Source: Shewanella marina JCM 15074 (lineage in GTDB: Bacteria; Pseudomonadota; Gammaproteobacteria; Enterobacterales; Shewanellaceae). Taken from it: a DNA stretch of 64,000 bases. Where the stretch lies: positions 62,001 through 126,000 of the forward strand of contig NZ_BALM01000012.1 of NCBI RefSeq assembly GCF_000614975.1, written 5' to 3'. The position numbers were made by a program, and so were the translations under genes. Positions 26,924 through 35,562 of this stretch are shown one piece after another. The stretch's first letter is position 1; each line of letters opens with the position of its first letter. Below the pieces are notes generated by a model. The model was not told where the DNA came from, searched no databases, and worked only from the letters and a program-made list of their open reading frames with translations.

Positions 26924-27729
26924 ATGCGTTGCCCTACCGAAGCATTATCAACAATAAGATGTAACCAAATCTTAGATGCGGCTGAACACCTGATTGAGTC
27001 TCAAGGGATCGTCTCGTTTAAATTTTCACAGTTGGCGAAAGAGGTTGGCTGTTCTACTGGCACGCTATATAAGTTTTTTGAACGCAAGGAAGATGTTTTA
27101 GTTTGCTTATTTCTACGCAATGCAACTTCAAATCATTTATCAATATTTTTAGCGAAATATCCTGATTTAACGGCACAAGAAAAAGTCCTGCTACCTATTT
27201 TATTTACGTTTGAAACGATTAAACGTAGTAAAACCTTTTTTACCCTACGTTCAGTTTCAACCAATGCGATGGTGTGGCAGCTAGCAAGCCTGAAAAGATT
27301 GAACGCTTCAAAAAACGTATCAATGTTTTTTGGCAATGGTTTACCGATGGGCTAAACGAAGCAGTAGCCAATGGTGAAATTAAGGCAACTCCGTTGCAGG
27401 TTAAAGAGCTAGTACAGGGAATTACCTTCTATCTTACAGGTGTACTTACCCAGTTTGAGAGTCAATTGGTGAGTCATGAGTTTCTGTCTAATCGCCGCGA
27501 AACCAGTTATCGTCATTTGGCTAAATTGATGGGACAGTATGATTGGAAATACGCTGTTAATCAGCAGTTATTTGATAAGTTAGAAGCTCAAACGGAGCAG
27601 TTCTTTAATGAACATTATCGTTCGCATCGAAGTTGTGCTGCATGTAATGCCTTGGCTGACTCGACTAATAGTAAGCAAGCCAATTGCAGTAGAGATAATA
27701 AATTAAAGGGAAAATGTGCTTTAAGTTAA
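26924..27729 (+). pseudogene. TetR-family transcriptional regulator, frameshifted
   Basis: A regulator of about 268 aa. Residues 10-60 are a TetR helix-turn-helix (ILDAAEHLIESQGIVSFKFSQLAKEVGCSTGTLYKFFERKEDVL). The first frame runs to 27355 and the second is open from 27274 to 27729; one base lost around 27274-27291 (perhaps a C in AGCC) would give a continuous ...MVWQLAS-PEKIERF... reading. The tail after residue 235 has four cysteines (SCAACNA, ANCS, GKC), unusual in this family and possibly redox- or metal-sensing. It diverges from the reductase operon and probably controls it and the cupin gene. Confidence 0.85.
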
Positions 27730-28455
27730 TTTTTTACAGCATACTAGCCAGAGTTAAGTATTGTTGCTAAAAAATAATTTAATATCAGTAATACTTAATT
27801 GTTTTGTTTTTAAAACAAGGTTTAATTTATTATTTATAATTTTTAATTAATCAAGTGATTAAGTTGAAATAGTGGTTTTATTATTTTGTGTTAGCCTTAT
27901 TTCATGTGTGTTAATTTAAGGAATCACCATGAAACCACAAAAAAATTATATAATCCTCATCTTAAATGTTAATAAAGTGTGATATCTCTTGCCATTCGCT
28001 TAATCCTTTCTAACTAGTTGTGTGAGATATTCGCCACATATCCATAAGGTGTATTGCTACTTATTATTTTGTAATTAACCTCTAATAAAAATATCGCTGT
28101 GATAATTGAATAAAGAACAAGATCTTAGTTGCGAAATAAATTTAAAGTTAATACTTAAAACTGCCATTTAATTTGTGGCTATAAAAATATAAATAAAAAA
28201 CCCGCCTATGCAATATTCCTCAAATAGATAACATGAATTAAGCAAGGTATAGCCATATATTATTTTATCAATTATCCGTACCCGTATTACGGTTAATGAG
28301 TGGATGTATAAGTTAATTAAATTTAGCAGTGATGAGTTACATCAATATGAAATCATTAGCTATTTTTAGATATTTCAAGTTTAAAGTTATTAACTTAACA
28401 CCTTTAGATGACGTATGGCCTACTTTCTAAATCAAATAACTTGATGGGGGATAAT
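27730..28455. other. Long AT-rich region before the T6SS cluster
   Basis: A 726-bp interval between tetR and tssB. It contains an AT-only inverted repeat (27799-27818), a possible 17-codon reading frame at 27929 and no clear sigma-54 site. It must carry the main T6SS promoter. Composition is more AT-rich than the neighbouring genes. Confidence 0.55.
27929..27982 (+). CDS. Possible 17-aa leader peptide
   Basis: ATG preceded by TAAGGAAT at good spacing opens a 17-codon frame (start KPQKNYIILIL). The ribosome site is better than expected by chance, but there is no homology to judge by and no attenuator hairpin directly after it. Very tentative. Confidence 0.15.
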   Translation: MKPQKNYIILILNVNKV

Positions 28456-28962
28456 ATGTCAAAAGATGGCAGCGTCGCACCTAAAGAGCGTATTAATATT
28501 AAATATGTTCCAGCCACTGGTGATGCACAAGCTGAAGTCGAATTACCATTGAAAATGATGGTGTTAGGTGACTTTAAAGGACACGAGGAAGATAGCCCTC
28601 TTGAGAATAGAGATGCTGTATCTGTCGATAAAACCAATTTTGCTGCAGTCATGCGTGAAAGTAATTTATCAGTCGCTACAACCGTCCCTAATAGTTTAGT
28701 GGATGAAGATGGTGCTGAGTTAAGTGTGGATTTAAAGTTTGAGACATTACAAGACTTTTCTCCAGATGAAATTGCTAAACAAGTTCCTGAATTAAATAAA
28801 CTAATTGAATTACGTGAGGCCTTAGTCGCATTAAAAGGGCCATTAGGTAATATCCCCGCATTTCGTTCTCGTCTACAAGAATTACTTGCCTCAGCTGACT
28901 CAAGAGAAAAATTATTGGCTGAACTGCAGCAAGTGAGTGACGAAGATAATCCAGCAGATTAA
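28456..28962 (+). CDS. tssB: T6SS contractile sheath small subunit TssB (VipA)
   Basis: A 168-aa protein. It pairs with TssC to build the contractile sheath around the Hcp tube. Family features: KERINIKYVPATGDAQAEVELPLKMMVLGDF near residue 10, LSVDLKFETLQDFSPDEIAKQVPEL near 90 and the C-terminal LQELLASADSREKLLAELQ helix. ATG 28456 follows GGGGGA; the earlier in-frame start at 28408 lacks a ribosome site. First gene of a long cluster, 22 bp before tssC. Confidence 0.95.
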   Translation: MSKDGSVAPKERINIKYVPATGDAQAEVELPLKMMVLGDFKGHEEDSPLENRDAVSVDKTNFAAVMRESNLSVATTVPNSLVDEDGAELSVDLKFETLQDFSPDEIAKQVPELNKLIELREALVALKGPLGNIPAFRSRLQELLASADSREKLLAELQQVSDEDNPAD

Positions 28963-28984
28963 TGACTACGGAAGGATGCTATCA

Positions 28985-30457
28985 ATGTCTTTACAAGAAC
29001 AACAAGCCGATAGTGCAGTCACAGTTGAAGGCGGCTTACTCGACGAAATTATGGCGCAAACTCGGATGGCGCCAACAGAAGAAGCTTATGATATTGCCAA
29101 AAAAGGTGTTGCGGCATTTATTGGTAATTTAATCGGTACAGATAAAACTGAAGAGCCAGTTAATAAAGCGCTTGTAGACCAAATGTTGGTTGAACTTGAT
29201 AAAAAAATCAGTTCACAAATGGATGCTATTTTGCATACCGAAGCGGTACAGCAAATGGAATCTGCATGGCGTGGTTTAAAGTTATTAATCGATCGCACTG
29301 ATTTTAGAGAAAATATTAAAATTGAACTGCTGCATGTGACCAAGCAGGAGTTATTAGATGACTTTGAGTTTTCACCAGAAACAACGCAATCTGGATTGTA
29401 TAAACATATTTATTCATCTGGTTATGGTCAATTTGGTGGTGAGCCTGTAGGTGCAATCGTTGGTAATTATGCATTTACGCCTTCTAGCCAAGATATGAAG
29501 TTGCTGCAATATGTCGGCGCTGTCGGCGCAATGGCACACGCACCATTCCTCTCTTCCGTTGGGCCAGAGTTCTTTGGTGTTGATTCATTTGAAGATCTGC
29601 CTAACTTAAAAGATCTTTCTGCCACGTTTGAAAGTCCTCGTTATACCAAATGGCGCGGTTTACGTGAATCAGAAGATGCTCGTTATATCGGTCTAACTGC
29701 ACCTCGTTTCCTATTACGAGTGCCTTATTCGCCAGAAGATAATCCAGTACGTAGCTTTAACTATAACGAAACAGTGAGTGATTCTCATGAAAGCTATTTA
29801 TGGGGTAATACAGCATTTGCTTTTGCATCGCGATTGACAGAAAGCTTTGCTAAATATCGTTGGTGTCCAAACATTATTGGCCCACAAAGTGGTGGTGCGG
29901 TTGATGATTTACCCGTGCATCTGTTTGAATCACTAGGCGCATTGCAAGCTAAAATTCCAACCGAGGTATTAATTACTGACCGTAAAGAATTTGAACTCGC
30001 AGAAGAGGGCTTTATCTCTCTGACGATGCGTAAAGGCAGTGATAATGCCGCATTCTTCTCTGCTAACTCTATCCAAAAACCAAAGCATTTTCCAAATACC
30101 CGTGAGGGTAAAGAAGCTGAAACTAACTATAAGTTAGGCACCCAGCTACCTTACATGATGATTATTAATCGTCTAGCTCACTATATTAAGGTGCTGCAAC
30201 GTGAACAAATTGGTGCGTGGAAAGAACGACATGATTTAGAGCGAGAGCTCAATATCTGGTTACGCCAATATGTAGCCGATCAGGAGAATCCACCTGCAGA
30301 AGTGAGAAGCCGTCGTCCACTTCGAGCTGCCAAAATCGAGGTGATGGATGTAGAGGGGGATCCAGGTTGGTATCAGGTGTCGTTAGCGGTTCGACCTCAC
30401 TTTAAATATATGGGGGCTAACTTTGAGTTGTCGCTCGTTGGTCGCTTGGATCAATAG
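28985..30457 (+). CDS. tssC: T6SS contractile sheath large subunit TssC (VipB)
   Basis: A 490-aa sheath protein, strongly conserved: VQQMESAWRGLKLLIDRTDFRENIKIELLHVTKQEL near residue 95, PVGAIVGNYAF near 150, SPRYTKWRGLRESEDARYIGLTAPRFLLRVPY near 220 and a C-terminal GWYQVSLAVRPHFKYMGANFELSLVGRLD. ATG 28985 is preferred because GGAAGG lies upstream; the reading from 28937 overlaps tssB. Cytoplasmic; recycled by ClpV. Full length. Confidence 0.96.
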   Translation: MSLQEQQADSAVTVEGGLLDEIMAQTRMAPTEEAYDIAKKGVAAFIGNLIGTDKTEEPVNKALVDQMLVELDKKISSQMDAILHTEAVQQMESAWRGLKLLIDRTDFRENIKIELLHVTKQELLDDFEFSPETTQSGLYKHIYSSGYGQFGGEPVGAIVGNYAFTPSSQDMKLLQYVGAVGAMAHAPFLSSVGPEFFGVDSFEDLPNLKDLSATFESPRYTKWRGLRESEDARYIGLTAPRFLLRVPYSPEDNPVRSFNYNETVSDSHESYLWGNTAFAFASRLTESFAKYRWCPNIIGPQSGGAVDDLPVHLFESLGALQAKIPTEVLITDRKEFELAEEGFISLTMRKGSDNAAFFSANSIQKPKHFPNTREGKEAETNYKLGTQLPYMMIINRLAHYIKVLQREQIGAWKERHDLERELNIWLRQYVADQENPPAEVRSRRPLRAAKIEVMDVEGDPGWYQVSLAVRPHFKYMGANFELSLVGRLDQ

Positions 30458-30896
30458 TGATGGCAAAGCATCTGTAGAGGATAGTGCTTACGGTGTCAGT
30501 CTTTTCGAGCGGTTAGAGACTGACGCTCCCAAGCGTTCTATCACTTATGGCCCAGCACCAGATGATGTTATCGAGTCAATTAAGCGCAGTATTTCACGTT
30601 TGTTAAATACCAGAGTGGGTGAGTCATTGAGCGCACCTGAACTGGGACTGATTGACTTTAATGATGCATCACTTGGTGCTCATGACCTAGCAGTACAAAT
30701 AAAACGTGCGATTAAGCAATGTCTTTATCGATACGAACCCAGAATAAAAAGCTTAGACATCCATTATTTTAATGATGAGTTTGCACCATTAAATTTACGC
30801 TTTGAAATCATTGCCGACATAAATACAGGTGCGCTGCACCAACAAGTGCAAATTGATTTAGTACTGGATAGTAATAAGCAGTTTCGAGGTATTTAA
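30423..30896 (+). CDS. tssE: T6SS baseplate protein TssE (start uncertain)
   Basis: A gp25-like baseplate wedge protein. The core is SLFERLETDAPKRSI near residue 27, then IKRSISRLLNTRVGESLSAPELGLIDF and the end VQIDLVLD. As it stands the frame must begin at a TTG inside tssC (30423 or 30438) with no ribosome site. An ATG at 30460, right after the tssC stop, reads MAKHL and then stops; one added T would connect it to EDSAYGVSLFERLE and give a normal 145-aa protein. A fifth single-base loss in this sequence is therefore likely. Overlap with tssC is otherwise odd. Confidence 0.85.
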   Translation: MSCRSLVAWINSDGKASVEDSAYGVSLFERLETDAPKRSITYGPAPDDVIESIKRSISRLLNTRVGESLSAPELGLIDFNDASLGAHDLAVQIKRAIKQCLYRYEPRIKSLDIHYFNDEFAPLNLRFEIIADINTGALHQQVQIDLVLDSNKQFRGI

Positions 30897-32663
30897 GTGT
30901 CAAATAATCGGTATTTCAGAACAGAGCTTGCCTTTTTAAAAGAGCAGGGCGAGGAGTTTACGGAAGTTTATCCGCAGCTTGCCCGTTTTTTAAATGGCAC
31001 TAACACAGATCCAGATGTGGAAAGGTTGTTAGAAGGCTTTGCATTTTTAACAGGTCGCTTACGCGAAAAAGTTGAAGATGAATTTCCCGAGTTGACCCAT
31101 TCAATAATTAACATGCTGTGGCCTAATTATTTAAGGCCTGTGCCGAGCACCAGTATTGTACAGTTCACCCCTTATGATAAAGCGATTAGTACGGGACAAA
31201 GAGTTAAAAAAGGCACTCAATTAGATGCGAATCCTGTATTTGATACTGTTTGCCATTTTCAAACGTGCCGTGATATCGATGTTTATCCATTAAAGCGGCA
31301 ACGGGTGATTACCACCCATACCCGTGAAACATCATATATTGATATTGAACTGCAGATATTAGGGGATTTGCAGTTTGATAAATTAAATATGAATTCACTG
31401 CAGTTTTTTTTAGGGGGGCAGGAATATAGCGCCCAAATGCTGTATTTATGGCTGAGTCATTATCTAGATAAAATTGAAGTGGTCGTTAATGGTGAGGCGT
31501 TAACCCTGCCTAAACATAGCTTTAAAACTCTTGGCTTTGAGTCTGATGAAGCCATTTTACCGTATCCGACCAATGTGTATGAAGGCTATCGCATCCTGCA
31601 AGAATTCTTGTCATTTGAGCATGCCTTTTTATTTTGTGATGTGGCCAATATTGCCCAAGTAGTTACTGCAGATACTCGCCATGGATTCTCATTGCGTTTT
31701 TGTTTTTCAAAGCCTTTACCGGCTGATGTTAGGGTCAGAGATGAAAGCTTTCAACTCTATTGTACCCCTGTAATCAATCTATTTGATCATGATGCCGATC
31801 CTATCGATCTGAATGGCAAAAGTGCTGAATACAGAGTAACCCCATCGAGTCGTTACCCCTCTCACTATGAAATCTTCAGTGTCGACCAAGTTCAAGGTTG
31901 GCAAGAGAAAAATAGTGGTCGTGTTAGAGGGCAAGTGCGTCACTATTCCGCTTTTGAAAGTTTTCAGCATCAAATTGAACGTGCCCAACATCGTTTGGCT
32001 TTGTATTACCGAGTGCGTGTAAAAGAAAGTATTCGCGATGATGGCTTAGAGCATTACATCTCTTTTGTGCGTAGCGATGAAACTGATAACGTCGGTTTTA
32101 GTGAGGCGATCTCGTTAAAATTAACCTGTACTAATCGAGACTTACCGTTAGAGCTTGGTCGAGGTGATATCTGTGTTGCAACTGATACCTCGCCGCCATT
32201 TGCTGCCTTTGCCAATATTACCGTGCCATCACATGCTTTACGTCCAGCCTTAGATGGCAGCCTGTTATGGACCCTTATTTCTAATTTATCGCTGAACTAT
32301 CTTTCGCTGTTATCTAAAGATGCACTGTGCAGTGTGTTACGTGCTTATGATTTTAAAGCCTTAGTTGATCGACAAGCGGAGCGAATTTCAAAACATCGTT
32401 TAGAAGGCATTATTGATATCCAATCAAAACCGATAGAAAAACTGATTAAAGGCCTGCCAGTTCGAGGCTTAAGTTCACGTATTACTTTAGCGCAATCAAG
32501 CTTTAGTTCTGAGGGGGAGTTATACCTTTTCGGCACTATTTTAAGTCGTTTCTTTGCTTTATACGCTGGCATTAACTCGTTTCATGAGTTGATCGTGATT
32601 AATTCAGATAATCAGGAAACCTATACATGGGGAATACAGATCGGCCAACAGCCACTGATTTAG
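30897..32663 (+). CDS. tssF: T6SS baseplate protein TssF
   Basis: A 588-aa baseplate wedge protein (VasA/ImpG family). The N-terminus YFRTELAFLKEQGEEFTEVYPQLARFLNGTNTDPDVERLLEGFAFLTGRLREKVEDEFPELTHSIINMLWPNYLRPVPS is the family signature. GTG start directly follows the tssE stop, with GAGGT upstream. The 3' end overlaps tssG by 37 bp. Complete. Confidence 0.96.
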   Translation: MSNNRYFRTELAFLKEQGEEFTEVYPQLARFLNGTNTDPDVERLLEGFAFLTGRLREKVEDEFPELTHSIINMLWPNYLRPVPSTSIVQFTPYDKAISTGQRVKKGTQLDANPVFDTVCHFQTCRDIDVYPLKRQRVITTHTRETSYIDIELQILGDLQFDKLNMNSLQFFLGGQEYSAQMLYLWLSHYLDKIEVVVNGEALTLPKHSFKTLGFESDEAILPYPTNVYEGYRILQEFLSFEHAFLFCDVANIAQVVTADTRHGFSLRFCFSKPLPADVRVRDESFQLYCTPVINLFDHDADPIDLNGKSAEYRVTPSSRYPSHYEIFSVDQVQGWQEKNSGRVRGQVRHYSAFESFQHQIERAQHRLALYYRVRVKESIRDDGLEHYISFVRSDETDNVGFSEAISLKLTCTNRDLPLELGRGDICVATDTSPPFAAFANITVPSHALRPALDGSLLWTLISNLSLNYLSLLSKDALCSVLRAYDFKALVDRQAERISKHRLEGIIDIQSKPIEKLIKGLPVRGLSSRITLAQSSFSSEGELYLFGTILSRFFALYAGINSFHELIVINSDNQETYTWGIQIGQQPLI

Positions 32664-33673
32664 TGAAGGACTTGCCTGCAGGTCATGCTGGATCAGAGCA
32701 ACGGCATGGCAGGATCCCTCAGCATTTAATGGATGATGTTGCTTCTTATAACTTTTATCAGTTAGTTGAGCTTATCCATCAGCTTAATGACGAAGATGTA
32801 GAAAGTGATGATTGGGAGCGTAAATGCCGTTTGTTATTTAGCTCGAAAGCGGGCTTAGGGTTTGCCGCCAGTGATGTCAGTTTTTTAGCCTCAATGTCAG
32901 GCGTGAGGTACCAATTAGAAACCACATTTTTTGGTATGACAGGTTCGCAATCGCCACTGCCCGGATATTTACTCGAGCAGATAGCAACAGAGGGTGAAAC
33001 TGGATTACGTAAACAATTTTTAGATTTTTTTAACCATAGATTAATCGCTTTAATCTACCGAATTTGGCGCAAATATCGCTATTACATCCGTTTTCAAGAT
33101 GATGCGAGCGATCAGTTTTCAGCGCAATTATTTGCATTAGTGGGCTTGGGGGATGAGCACCTTCGTGGCGAAACACCCATTAACTGGTGCAAGATGCTCA
33201 GCTACGCAGGAATGTTGGCAGGGCGTAGCCGTTCACCGCAGGTGGTTTGTGGCATTTTAGCAAATTGTTTTGATTTAGAAGATGTCTCAATTGAGCAATG
33301 GCAATTAAGACAAGTGCAAATACCTGCGGAACAAAAATGTCGTTTAGGGATGGCCAATGTACAGCTGGGTCATGATTGTGTCATTGGTGATCAAGTCGCT
33401 GATCGTACAGGCAAATTTATGATCTGTATTAAAGGGTTAGATCAGCAAAGGTTTAGAGCTTTTTTACCTTCTGGCAGTGAGCATAAATCTTTATTAACTG
33501 TGGTTGAGTTTATTTTGCGAGAGCAAATGGCATTTGATTTACAGCTTGAGTTAATGCAAGAGCACGCCATGCCTGTACAGCTCAATAGTCGTAACCCAGC
33601 CTCTTTGGGCTGGTCTTCATTTACAGGGCAGGCAAGCACCAATCGAAGCGTTCGAATTCAAATAAGGCAGTGA
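32627..33673 (+). CDS. tssG: T6SS baseplate protein TssG
   Basis: A 348-aa baseplate wedge protein (VasB/ImpH family). Signature parts: SYNFYQLVELIHQLN near residue 39, FLASMSGVRYQLETTFFGMTGSQSPLPGYLLEQ near 86 and LRKQFLDFFNHRLIALIYRIWRKYRYY near 127. The ATG lies inside tssF (37-bp overlap), so translation is coupled. Works with TssE, TssF and TssK at the cytoplasmic baseplate. Confidence 0.94.
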   Translation: MGNTDRPTATDLVKDLPAGHAGSEQRHGRIPQHLMDDVASYNFYQLVELIHQLNDEDVESDDWERKCRLLFSSKAGLGFAASDVSFLASMSGVRYQLETTFFGMTGSQSPLPGYLLEQIATEGETGLRKQFLDFFNHRLIALIYRIWRKYRYYIRFQDDASDQFSAQLFALVGLGDEHLRGETPINWCKMLSYAGMLAGRSRSPQVVCGILANCFDLEDVSIEQWQLRQVQIPAEQKCRLGMANVQLGHDCVIGDQVADRTGKFMICIKGLDQQRFRAFLPSGSEHKSLLTVVEFILREQMAFDLQLELMQEHAMPVQLNSRNPASLGWSSFTGQASTNRSVRIQIRQ

Positions 33674-33683
33674 GAAAATTTCT

Positions 33684-35084
33684 ATGTCAAACAAGAGTAA
33701 GCAAGCAGAGCAAGCACAAAAATTTTTAACCTTAGTTGTAACTAATACTCAGGATTTAGAAGCCGGCTTATCAGCTTCTTACAGTTTTGATCAAGATGGT
33801 GGCAGTGTGGGTTCTGCTGCATCAAGCAGTTGGTTACTCAAAGATAAGCAAGCAAAAGTGAGAGCGACTCACTTTGAAATATCCATGGTTGATGGTGCTT
33901 TTTCTTTGAGGGATACCCATGGTGCTTGTTTTATTAATGGCGCCACCATCGCAGTGGGGAAAAATAAACTGGTCCGTTTAAATGAGAACGATGTGATTGC
34001 GACAGGCCCTTATAAATTGCGTGCTCATTTCAGTGACAACATTGATGAAGTGATGGGACAGCAGCATAGCTTGGAGCAGGTATTTAGTGGTGAAGAAGAC
34101 CTGATGGATGTGGATTTATCCGAGTTTAACAAGCCGCAAGCGAGTCTTGCTGATGAACACGCATTAGACGATCCATTAGCTGCATTAGATCAGTATGAAG
34201 GCGTTGGCAGTATTACCGATACTAACGATCTAGTACAGGACGCGAATGATGATGGTGAAACTCAACAAAGTGATTATTTACTCGCAAAAGATCAGCAATG
34301 GCATGGACAAGAGCAAACCGTTCATGCTGACAGCGAGCATGAAATTAGTTCAGCTATCGTATTAAAACAAGCTGCATCGACAGGGGAGCATGCAATGGAT
34401 GATAAAAGTTTAGAAAGTCTAGAACAGGAATTAAGTCGTGATTTTGGCCATTTTGACAAGGATAGCCTCGATTTAGATTTAGACGAGAATAATCATCTAT
34501 TAACGGGTCCCATGCTACGGGGCTTAGGTGTCTCTGCTGGTAATCCTGACAATATGGTGGAAATGCAAGCCATGTCAGAGGAGATGGGCGCGTCGTTACA
34601 AGCTGCAATTAAAGGATTATTAGCACTGCATCAACAGGTTGAAGATAGCCGTTACGGCGTAATGAATAAGAATTTGCAACCGATTGAAGATAATCCATTA
34701 CGTTTAGGTCAACCTTATCAAACCACAGTTAAAACTTTGTTTAATGCTGAGCGTAGCGCCGTTCATTTGTCTGCTCCATCTGCGATTGAAGAGAGTCTCA
34801 CCTTAATCAAACACCATAATGAGGCGGTGCAGCAAGCCACTATTGAAGCATTAAGTCAGATATTAGGAGCGTTTTCTCCTGAGGTGTTGATGCGTCGCTT
34901 TAGCCGTTATCGCCGTCCTGGTACGGCCAAGCCAGAATCTGAAGATGCTTGGTCATGGAAAATGTACCAAAGCTACTACAAAGAGCTGACTTCAGATCGA
35001 CAAAAAGGCTTTGAGAAGCTGTTTTGGGAGATTTTTGACCAAGCATACGATAAGCAATTGCGCCAAAAGCAGCAGGAGATCTAG
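33684..35084 (+). CDS. T6SS FHA-domain protein TagH
   Basis: A 466-aa protein. An N-terminal forkhead-associated domain (about residues 12-115) is followed by a long acidic, low-complexity linker (about 120-290) and a C-terminal TagH-type domain that ends SRYRRPGTAKPESEDAWSWKMYQSYYKEL. FHA domains bind phosphothreonine; in other T6SSs this protein is a scaffold or a post-translational switch. No kinase/phosphatase pair (PpkA/PppA) is present in this cluster, so its regulator would be elsewhere or it acts without one. Confidence 0.88.
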   Translation: MSNKSKQAEQAQKFLTLVVTNTQDLEAGLSASYSFDQDGGSVGSAASSSWLLKDKQAKVRATHFEISMVDGAFSLRDTHGACFINGATIAVGKNKLVRLNENDVIATGPYKLRAHFSDNIDEVMGQQHSLEQVFSGEEDLMDVDLSEFNKPQASLADEHALDDPLAALDQYEGVGSITDTNDLVQDANDDGETQQSDYLLAKDQQWHGQEQTVHADSEHEISSAIVLKQAASTGEHAMDDKSLESLEQELSRDFGHFDKDSLDLDLDENNHLLTGPMLRGLGVSAGNPDNMVEMQAMSEEMGASLQAAIKGLLALHQQVEDSRYGVMNKNLQPIEDNPLRLGQPYQTTVKTLFNAERSAVHLSAPSAIEESLTLIKHHNEAVQQATIEALSQILGAFSPEVLMRRFSRYRRPGTAKPESEDAWSWKMYQSYYKELTSDRQKGFEKLFWEIFDQAYDKQLRQKQQEI

Positions 35085-35086
35085 CC

Positions 35087-35560
35087 ATGAATAAATTACT
35101 CATAATGCTGATGTTAATGTCGTTGAGTGGTTGTAGTTTGCTGGGATTTGATGATGAAGACTTACCGCCATCAACTATCGCCTATAGCTTGTATGCAACT
35201 GATAGTGTGAATCCTAATGTCAGTGGTGATGGTACTCCTGTAGAAATTCAAGTTTTTGAATTAGAAGATGATTCGATGTTTCAGTCTGCAGAATATGACC
35301 AGCTGGTGGATGATGCTGAGGAGGCATTAAAAAGTAACTATTTAGACCATCGTGATTACATGTTGGTACCGGGGCAATTTAAGGTGGTTGCGCCTTTTGA
35401 GCTTGATGACGATACCGCTTATATCGGTGTGATGGCCCGTTTTGCAGAGCCAGATAAAAGTGAATGGAAGAAAGTGGTCAAGGTGACTCCCGAGGATAAG
35501 CAATACAGTTTGCTTATTCATTTCAGTGACAAAGCCGTAGTGCTTAAGAAAGTGGAGTAA
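35087..35560 (+). CDS. tssJ: T6SS outer-membrane lipoprotein TssJ
   Basis: A 157-aa lipoprotein with signal MNKLLIMLMLMSLSGCS (lipobox LSGC, cysteine near residue 16). The mature part is a small transthyretin-like domain (VEIQVFELEDDSMFQSAEYDQL, then DYMLVPGQFK) as in TssJ, which anchors TssM to the outer membrane. The start follows AGGAG; it lies 2 bp after tagH and 2 bp before tssK. Confidence 0.93.
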   Translation: MNKLLIMLMLMSLSGCSLLGFDDEDLPPSTIAYSLYATDSVNPNVSGDGTPVEIQVFELEDDSMFQSAEYDQLVDDAEEALKSNYLDHRDYMLVPGQFKVVAPFELDDDTAYIGVMARFAEPDKSEWKKVVKVTPEDKQYSLLIHFSDKAVVLKKVE

Positions 35561-35562
35561 CT

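Noticed and set aside
27799..27818. TTGTTTT/AAAACAA inverted repeat as a tetR terminator
   Set aside because: Stem is almost all A-T and lacks a proper T-run after it, so terminator activity is doubtful.
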